This document shows, piece by piece, positions 59,801-64,000 of a stretch of DNA of 64,000 nt (positions within the stretch are counted from its first letter, which is position 1; every line of letters starts with the position of its first letter). This stretch comes from Cliona cf. orientalis (lineage: Eukaryota; Porifera; Demospongiae; Clionaida; Clionaidae). The notes beneath the pieces are model-generated. The model had not been told where the DNA came from, ran no database searches, and saw nothing but the letters and a program-made list of their open reading frames with translations. Made by a program: the position numbers and the translations under genes. Location: the NCBI GenBank assembly GCA_963930775.1, contig OZ005693.1:6324001-6388000 (forward strand), given 5' to 3'.

Positions 59801-62800
59801 GGCAGACTTCCACGTGTCCCCCTTGTTGCATGCATCCCGATGCTCCTTGACTCGCGTCTCCAGGCGCCTCTGCGTTTCCCCAACGTACACCTTACCACAC
59901 TGGCAGGGGATCTGGTAGACCACACCTGCCAATTTCTCTTCGAGAGGACCCCGGCAAACAACAGGCTTAACCGAGATGGGGGCTACGAGCTACCGGGCTG
60001 TTGGATCACGACGATGAAGAAACTAGGGGGCGGGGGCAACCGCGCTAGTGCTAATCGCGCCGGCGCTCCACCCTCTGCACCCAGCTGCATGGGCGCGCGA
60101 GTGCAGTAGCCACGCCTATAAGAGCACCACCCTTTTCGCACCTCGCTTCACTTTTGCCTTGAGGATGACTAGAGCATCTAGTCGAAACGTCGGCAAGTTT
60201 TACCAAACAGTTAAGTTGTCCGAAAAGAATCTTCGTTTATTCATGCAGAGCGACTGAGAACGATGTCACTTCATACTAGGGTGATGTAAATCATCGAGGG
60301 GGCGAGCCTTCGCTCATAGTACTGATTATTATAAACTTTATTAAGTAGTAGAGGGGGAGGATTGAGATGCCCCTCTAGTACAAACAGCTATCTGTTGCTC
60401 AGCTGACTCAGTCTATATTGTCACTATATTAAAAGACCAAGGGATGAGGACCGTGCATGATTCATCCCAGTACATCGGGAGTTCTGCCACTGAGAGGCTC
60501 AGACTCTGACTACTACATGTATATATGTGGTTACAGAATTGTACAGCTAGCTAGCTACTGAAATTACTAATAGTAGTCCTTGCACCCAGACAAAAGGCCT
60601 AGCCTTCAATTTTGCTGTAGATACTTGTACTGATGCCTTACGTTTTCTTGTTTTCAAGCCGTCTACTCGAATGGATGCGAGCTGCATCTTTTGGTGAGCT
60701 GCATTTACAGTTAACACGCGGCCAACGTTGACGATCTATACTGCAATGATTATGCGCATGCGCTATGAGCCAGTGAGCACGTGTTTGACATATCACTACA
60801 TACATACATACATACATACATACATAAGTACAGTGATTTTCTCGTAGTACTGATTAGTGTGGGGCTCACTCAGGCTCGCCCCAACTAGTAGTTTTGTGAT
60901 GAAAATTAACGATATTTTGGCTATTCTTGTAGTGCTACAATAATTGTGCTGATGCAGTGTGTGGCTCTGAAACACTAACCAGCTGACAATATTAAATTTA
61001 AAATAGCAAATACTGGCCAGGCTGCTAGACTGCACTGGATAGCTACTATCATCTAAAGATGCACGTGCAATTAAGAGTACAACCAAGCTTGGCCTCACCT
61101 GTAGCCATATATGGTTATAGACATTACCACAAGTAGTATACGGAGGGGATTTAACCCTAGTTTACGGTACTGGGAATGAAATATGGCTGACTTCGCTATG
61201 CTAAAAATGAAGAATAAGCTATAGCTCCTGAGAGAAAGCTTTTTAGCAAAATCCCTTAGTTGAAAACCTTTGGAATTCGGCGCAAAATTGGCTGGTACGT
61301 TCATTTTGTTGCATAAATGTCATACGCAGGCTAGACTGGTAGCAAACAAATGGACAAACAAACAAACAAACAGACTACCGTAACCCTCATACACATGCAT
61401 GCACGCTGAGCGTTAATAAATCTCACAGTGCGGAGGGTTTAGCACCAATGGTGTTCATTGTAGAAAGGTTGGGCAAAATCGAACACAAGAACAGCACGGA
61501 TACAGCGTTTGTCATAAGAATTCAGCAAAAAAATACACATGTACTCCAGTCTCACAGAAGTAGGCCCACTATGGATTGTCCCCAGGTTTCCCTCAACCTG
61601 CTAACTTATTTGAAAAGGCACCCACCTCTATAGACACACTTTTACGTAACAGCAAGGGCTTATTTGATATTACGGTATATCCCGTTACTACACTGTATGT
61701 TGTTCGTAAGTAAAATATACACCATAATGCACTTCCTAGAGACAAGCAGTGCAATATGAACACCCTCACGTATGGCTACACACTTTTACATAAAAGCAAG
61801 GGTTTATTTGATAATAGATACTGTTTAGGTTTTTACATGATTTGAAGACCGAAAGGTTCTACTGAGCCCTGAGAAACTCTTGGCTGCATTGTGATATATA
61901 GCAGCCTTAATAATTTTACAAAATGGGTATATATCTACCTAGCTCAACATGTGAATTCTGATATAACTATACATTTTAGCTATACATCTAGCTAGCATAT
62001 AGGTGATTCTGTGTGCATAATAGGCAATAGACAGTATTCTAAGGTTTGCATGACATTGCACAATGTCATGTAGTATAATATTTGTAGTTCGAGCCTTCAT
62101 AGTAGCTGCTTAAGTTGAATTTTACAGATTGAACAAGTATGTTTAATGTCACAATCGTGAAATAATGTGACTAGTACGCATGATCATCTATTAACAGTAC
62201 ATGCTCACAAAGTATAGAGACGTAGTTTATGCACAAACAGTATCCTGCCTGGGCAAGATTGCCCATTAGTACCGTGTGCAGATGGAAGCAGTTGCAGGGC
62301 CACACCCCTCATAGCAACTAAATGTATGTGTGCAATGGCGACGTTCTCGCTCTGCTCAATCGTTGCTACCAGACTACTGACAGGTATGACAAAGAACAGA
62401 CCTCGCCTCTCGCTTTGCTCGAGGCTTGGTGGCTAGCGCCAGTGCTTGCTTAGCAGGCCTCTCAAAACGCGTGGCGCTTTCACGCCGATCGTTCGACAAT
62501 GCGTCTGTAGCTATAGCTATGGCCCAAGGCAGTAAGGCCACTCTTCTTTGTGCACACGGCCCTACAGTTCTGACCAATTCTGACCCTTGTAGTGTGGACT
62601 TTCTCTCTGCCCACGCCGCGCGTTCGTAGTAACCAGGTGCACCAACACGCGTATCCATGCCCTCATGTAATGACACAGACTATAATATAAGAAAAATGAT
62701 CGTCTGAAAAATATTTTTCGTTGTATATAGCATAACAATATACCGTATAGCGGGTAATTTTCGTGGGTATTAATTTTCGTGGAAAGTCCGAAAAGGCCCC

Positions 62801-64000
62801 CAAAATTAATTTTCGTGGTTTTAAATTTCGTGGCAGCAATCACTTCAGGGGCGTGGCACCCGGCAAAGTGATGATGTAATCGATACGCGCGCTCGATCTC
62901 GCTCGCGATCTTCTTTGTTACTACTACAAAGACTTGGACAAATAGCATGATATAAAAGAATATTAGTGTCTAAGACGCTATCAGCTGGATGACAATGGCT
63001 ACTGTCACTTGCAAACACTAGGACTGTTATAATAGCTTCGCTGCCACGATGTTTATGGCCACGCCCATCGTCACGGACTCGGTACCGTAGGCATTAATTT
63101 TCGTGGGTGGAAATTTTCGTGACTGCCAAGTCAACCACAAAAATAACGAAAATTACCCGCCATACGGTATGCATGTATATACACTTAATATTGACTGAGT
63201 GCTTATTTGTATTATTGAATCACGGTGAACATCATACAGGCTGGAGCTGCTGCAGGTATGTTTATAATTATGGAGTATCAACCTTAGTACACTACATGAA
63301 TACAATTATTTTTAGCTTCAGGTGATGGAGAGTATATAATGCGGTTCTGTCCTAGTTTTCAAATTGTGCAGCTTATGCGTGAGGGAATGAAAGCCCAAGA
63401 AGCCTGTAACATTACTGTTGAACGAATGCTAAGACAAAGTGGCCAGCAATTTGAGGTAGCTGTGATTGCACTTGATACTGAAGTGAGTTGTAGATATAAT
63501 TATATAATAGTATGTTATATATTATAATACTGTATTCACTCAATCAGATGCTACTCTCAAATAGTTGCTGCACCTCTGAGTGCTAAAGGAAATAGTCGCC
63601 GCTCTCGAATAGTAGCTGCGTTCGAATAGCATGTGCTGTCAAGTCGAGGAATCTGGTTTTCAATCTCCAGCTGCAGTATGATTGTTGTTTGCACCTGAAC
63701 TCGATTCAATCTGGTTCCAAACCTTATCCTGATATAGATTCTGCTAGGGTGTATTAGTGTGGCTTAATCATAGTACATGTATGTATCTCCCTCACACTTT
63801 TTAATTTAGCATAAGGTATGTATGCATTAGGGGGTGCAGTCTCCGTTTCTGAATGAGCACTTGCAAAGCAGCTACGTTAGTGGTGTGGTCTCCATTGGGC
63901 TTATGCCCAGGCTCCATGAAGGTCACTGATCTATAGACATTAGGTCTCTTGAAACTGTCAGATTGGGCTCTGGCCTTTCTCAGGGGCGCTTTGATGTTCT
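44777..64000 (+). CDS. AGA: Glycosylasparaginase / type-2 asparaginase (Ntn hydrolase), 3' end outside window
   Basis: Seven exons (44,777-44,885; 44,946-45,084; 50,618-50,774; 57,500-57,551; 58,027-58,154; 63,240-63,255; 63,316-63,482) join in phase into 256 codons. Family signatures: TWSFG near the start (cf. TWPF of human AGA), [40 protein letters not shown] with the Thr that becomes the N-terminal nucleophile after self-cleavage, [20 protein letters not shown] and [15 protein letters not shown]. The enzyme cleaves the GlcNAc-Asn bond in lysosomes; isoaspartyl peptidases share the fold, and parts ([15 protein letters not shown]) look closer to that branch. The linker before HDT is much shorter than in human AGA, and Ser replaces the usual Thr in the A-T-G-x-G motif. 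ATG 44,777 gives no signal peptide; an acceptor TGTGTAG|CC at 44,789 allows an upstream signal exon. The terminal ~50-70 codons are missing at the window edge. Confidence 0.9.
44946..45084 (+). CDS. AGA: Asparaginase exon 2
   Basis: Entered at TCTAG|TTG, encodes [16 protein letters not shown]...GAVAALE and leaves at GAGCA|GTAAGA in phase 2. Intron 1 is only 60 bp, while intron 2 is 5.5 kb because of the ISL2EU insertion and other repeats. Confidence 0.9.
45085..45130. other. Intron 2 sequence before the transposon
   Basis: Ordinary AT-rich intron; the last two bases, AT, are the left copy of the transposon target duplication. Confidence 0.7.
45131..45160 (+). repeat. Left TIR of the ISL2EU-type element
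   Basis: AGAGGTTATGTACTGACGTCA. It contains a CRE-like TGACGTCA palindrome, also present in the right TIR. Confidence 0.85.
45274..47343 (+). pseudogene. SWIM - YqaJ-type exonuclease - PHD gene of the ISL2EU-type element
   Basis: Order: an N-terminal region with [19 protein letters not shown] and [18 protein letters not shown]; a SWIM zinc finger [20 protein letters not shown] (about 45,695-45,755); a linker ([13 protein letters not shown]); a YqaJ/lambda-exonuclease-like nuclease with [19 protein letters not shown] (the D...[ED]xK core, about 46,505-46,585) and [14 protein letters not shown]; and a C-terminal PHD finger ([35 protein letters not shown]; about 47,165-47,330). One extra T near 45,660 shifts the frame before the SWIM finger, further changes follow near 46,030 and 47,220, and a stretch of about 180 bp (46,845-47,020) with GCAATTGCGA-type inverted repeats separates nuclease and PHD. 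The YqaJ protein is thought to process DNA ends during transposition. Confidence 0.8.
47480..48898 (-). pseudogene. THAP - coiled coil - DDE_Tnp_4 transposase of the ISL2EU-type element
   Basis: The minus strand starts [20 protein letters not shown] and has the C2CH THAP signature (CSAVGC ... WICSTHF, 48,898-48,740). A Leu/Glu-rich linker ([17 protein letters not shown], about 48,400-48,260) and a helix-turn-helix-like region ([16 protein letters not shown]) lead to the DDE domain: [12 protein letters not shown] (first Asp, about 47,900), [10 protein letters not shown] (second Asp, about 47,660) and [10 protein letters not shown] (about 47,540). Normally RVRIH is followed by VERxIG with the catalytic Glu; here CATCATTGG joins RIH to IIG, so a short deletion removes the Glu and shifts frame. 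Another shift lies near 47,980. The transposase is therefore inactive. Confidence 0.8.
49015..49039 (-). repeat. Right TIR of the ISL2EU-type element
   Basis: TTATGACGTCACGTGCATAACCTCT, inverted match of the left end and followed by the AT duplication. Confidence 0.85.
49080..49215 (-). repeat. tRNA-derived SINE candidate
   Basis: On the minus strand TTGGCTTAATTGGAGG resembles an A box, and CTGGGTTCAAGTC (complement at about 49,127-49,140) a B box, at tRNA spacing. A G-run follows at 49,249-49,263. No full cloverleaf can be drawn with confidence. Confidence 0.4.
49556..49760. mobile_element. Penelope-like element ends, head-to-head palindrome
   Basis: 49,586-49,618 and 49,626-49,658 are perfect 33-bp inverted repeats (GCGTCCTCGTCAGGG ... 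ACAATGAC) around GGGTTCT. The CTGACGAGGACG...AACGTTGG sequence of the minus strand is the typical terminal motif of Penelope-like elements and resembles a hammerhead ribozyme core. A GCCTGGTCTGAGG-type piece recurs near 50,130. Confidence 0.6.
50210..50290 (-). repeat. tRNA-like segment (B-box match)
   Basis: The minus strand has GCACTGGTTCGAATCCTGC, a strong B box with a short pairing T-stem, preceded by GGTTAAACTCAGTG at A-box distance. Likely a SINE or tRNA relic. Confidence 0.4.
50291..50617. other. Intron 2 right part
   Basis: AT-rich intron with no repeat recognised; ends in the acceptor TTATGCAG. Confidence 0.6.
50618..50774 (+). CDS. AGA: Asparaginase exon 3
   Basis: Starts with one base completing Gln, then [34 protein letters not shown] and so on to TSKAYE at GAG|GTTTGT, phase 0. 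Confidence 0.9.
50812..50880 (+). mobile_element. Truncated left end of the CCGTATACTTTC MITE family
   Basis: CGTATACTTTCTAATATAGG plus CGCCCCTAAAAATAATTACAG matches 58,611-58,680; the other end is missing. Confidence 0.65.
51123..52464 (+). mobile_element. Non-autonomous dispersed element, copy 2
   Basis: Collinear with 42,108-43,165 from AAAGCAAGCGCAGGGATGTA to CTTATAGAGTCTACTGACTCT, plus about 300 bp absent from copy 1. Around 51,525-51,575 the minus strand has a tRNA-like B box (GAGTTCAAACC). No coding capacity. Confidence 0.7.
52465..53632. other. Gene-free part of asparaginase intron 3
   Basis: No exon, TIR or known repeat is supported. Open frames at 53,036-53,582 overlap on opposite strands and show no domain. 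Confidence 0.45.
53633..54047. mobile_element. TA-flanked MITE (CCGTATGGCGGGTAATTTTCG), copy 1
   Basis: TIRs of about 25 bp: CCGTATGGCGGGTAATTTTC on the left and its complement ending CACCATACGG on the right, with TA duplications on both sides (mariner-type target). An internal ATTTTCGTGG motif is repeated near both ends. 415 bp. Confidence 0.85.
54048..55300. other. Intron stretch with dispersed repeats
   Basis: 54,380-54,415 matches window bases 1-40. 54,943-55,150 matches 23,078-23,300 and begins with a GAATTGGGGGCAAATCAGTA motif that also occurs alone at 54,609. No exon is supported. Confidence 0.5.
55301..57110. other. Intron stretch with weak open frames
   Basis: 55,310-55,493 is rich in TTTGGCGA/TTGGCAAA motifs and ends CTATACGG like other MITEs. 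Minus-strand frames at 55,482-55,682 ([20 protein letters not shown]) and 55,969-56,259 look protein-like in places but show no recognised domain or consistent splice sites. Confidence 0.35.
57110..57215 (-). repeat. End fragment of the dispersed element
   Basis: AAAATGAAATTGGAGGATGAAG to CATCCCTATGCTTGC is an inverted copy of the element end at 42,120-42,220. Confidence 0.65.
57500..57551 (+). CDS. AGA: Asparaginase exon 4 with the catalytic threonine
   Basis: After ACCTCAG the frame reads [17 protein letters not shown] and leaves at TTGT|GTAAGT in phase 1. Asp-Thr in GHDT is the autocleavage site, and the Thr becomes the nucleophile of the beta chain. A 52-bp exon, missed by simple frame length. 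Confidence 0.88.
57552..58026. other. Asparaginase intron 4
   Basis: GTAAGT donor to ACCTAG acceptor, 475 bp, no repeat recognised. Confidence 0.8.
58027..58154 (+). CDS. AGA: Asparaginase exon 5
   Basis: Two bases complete Ser, then [40 protein letters not shown] and DK at AAG|GTACAT, phase 0. The Arg and Asp of GRVGDSP bind the substrate carboxylate and amino groups in the family. Confidence 0.92.
58611..59165. mobile_element. TA-flanked MITE (CCGTATACTTTC), complete copy
   Basis: Left end CCGTATACTTTCTAATATAG, right end TATATTAGAACATATACGG, TA on both sides, 555 bp. Solo ends lie at 40,463 and 50,812. Confidence 0.8.
59433..59478 (-). ncRNA. Hammerhead-ribozyme-like motif in the Penelope-like end (minus copy)
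   Basis: The minus strand reads CCCTGAGGA, then a hairpin TGACTAGAGCATCTAGTC, then GAAACGTC: the CUGANGA core, stem II and GAAAC/GUC of hammerhead ribozymes in the expected order. Penelope-like elements are known to carry hammerheads with very short stem III. Confidence 0.55.
59531..59932 (-). CDS. GIY-YIG endonuclease domain of the Penelope-like element
   Basis: [20 protein letters not shown], then [35 protein letters not shown] and [23 protein letters not shown]...KVYVGET is the GIY-YIG pair, RLETRVKEH supplies the conserved Arg, and the Cys residues before KVY are typical of the Penelope CCHH-like finger. It is the C-terminal endonuclease that nicks target DNA. The open frame ends naturally in the untranslated end; upstream it is cut by the inverted junction at about 59,940. 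Confidence 0.85.
   Translation of the reverse strand: MAGVVYQIPCQCGKVYVGETQRRLETRVKEHRDACNKGDTWKSAIAEHQWDQQHQVDWDATRVLDRAARPVQLKVKEALHIEKTPANNRLNRDGGYELPGCWITTMKKLGGGGNRASANRAGAPPSAPSRMGA
60154..60199 (+). ncRNA. Hammerhead-like motif, plus-strand copy
   Basis: Same hairpin and GAAACGTC; the first core box departs from the consensus by one base, so this copy is less likely to cleave. Confidence 0.45.
60260..62740. other. Asparaginase intron 5, gene-free
   Basis: A CATA tetramer repeat lies at about 60,799-60,828 and an ACAAACAAACAAACA run near 61,355. No exon or known domain is supported in the remaining 2.4 kb. Confidence 0.5.
62743..63167. mobile_element. TA-flanked MITE (CCGTATAGCGGGTAATTTTCG), copy 2
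   Basis: Same family as 53,633-54,047, 425 bp, TA on both sides; the ends CCGTATAGCGGGTAATTTTC and ATTACCCGCCATACGG pair. It lies only 70 bp upstream of the 16-bp exon. Confidence 0.85.
63240..63255 (+). CDS. AGA: Asparaginase exon 6, a 16-bp micro-exon
   Basis: CATACAG|GCTGGAGCTGCTGCAG|GTATGT. It encodes AGAAA plus one base, exactly the A-G-A-A-A that precedes A-T/S-G-x-G in the family, and both splice sites are good. Confidence 0.85.
63316..63482 (+). CDS. AGA: Asparaginase exon 7
   Basis: After [63 protein letters not shown], leaving at GAA|GTGAGT in phase 0. Intron 6 is 60 bp. Confidence 0.92.
63483..64000. other. Asparaginase intron 7 to window edge
   Basis: No further exon with the expected G-x-x-G-A-A sequence is visible before the edge, so the gene's final exon(s) lie to the right. 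Confidence 0.7.

Larger units (their letters stand above)
59390..60250. mobile_element. Penelope-like element, two copies in inverted arrangement
   Basis: 59,390-59,690 and 59,945-60,245 are long inverted repeats (about 300 bp, few differences), with the GIY-YIG coding part between. The left copy runs on the minus strand and includes the coding end; the right copy is a terminal piece on the plus strand. Inverted terminal duplication is typical of this family. Strongly 5'-truncated; no reverse transcriptase is present. Confidence 0.8.

Noticed and set aside
59531-59932. GIY-YIG frame as a host nuclease gene
   Set aside because: It is flanked by long inverted repeats and hammerhead-like motifs typical of Penelope-like elements.

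Overview
The window looks like nuclear DNA of an invertebrate animal, most likely a demosponge. The reasons are one animal-type gene with small exons and consensus splice sites, a mobile-element mix (BEL/Pao, Penelope-like, ISL2EU-like, many TA-flanked MITEs) common in early-branching animals, and Crinkler/RHS-type and P-loop NTPase genes of the kind expanded in such genomes. Species is inferred, not proven. Most of the window is repeat; only a few host genes can be supported.

Layout. 1-7.2 kb is gene-poor. It holds a TIR element of about 675 bp (956-1630) and a tandem head-to-tail array of about a dozen copies of one MITE (2.0-6.5 kb) whose last units are almost identical. From 7.27 to 38.77 kb the ground is an 84-bp minisatellite, present in both orientations with many switch points, adding up to roughly 18 kb. 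Single-copy islands sit in it: a minus-strand coiled-coil plus Crinkler/RHS-type NTPase-nuclease gene (9.34-11.77 kb); a decayed P-loop NTPase gene with a membrane segment and NGP-rich repeats (17.9-18.97 kb) and its longer paralogue on the minus strand (33.87-35.0 kb); a second coiled-coil exon with an unrecognised gene (21.66-23.58 kb); and a BEL/Pao LTR retrotransposon (27,400-33,538) with paired LTRs and a 5-bp target duplication. A block of about 2 kb at 13.4-15.5 kb is repeated at 35.2-37.2 kb.

38.8-44.7 kb carries degraded copies of the left-hand repeats, a LINE reverse-transcriptase remnant, a fold-back element and other MITEs. From 44,777 to beyond the right edge lies one plus-strand gene of the glycosylasparaginase / type-2 asparaginase family (Ntn hydrolase). 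Seven phase-consistent exons are visible, including one of 16 bp, and the last exon(s) lie outside the window. Its long introns hold a complete-looking ISL2EU-type DNA transposon (45,131-49,039; TIRs, AT duplication, SWIM-YqaJ-PHD gene and a convergent THAP-DDE transposase), Penelope-like fragments with hammerhead-ribozyme-like motifs, tRNA-derived SINE candidates and several MITEs.

Working together: the asparaginase would act alone in lysosomal glycoprotein or isoaspartyl turnover. The coiled-coil / Crinkler / P-loop NTPase genes share an island, recurring exon modules and the minisatellite, and look like a fast-changing lineage-specific family, possibly of conflict or immune type. That role is inference.
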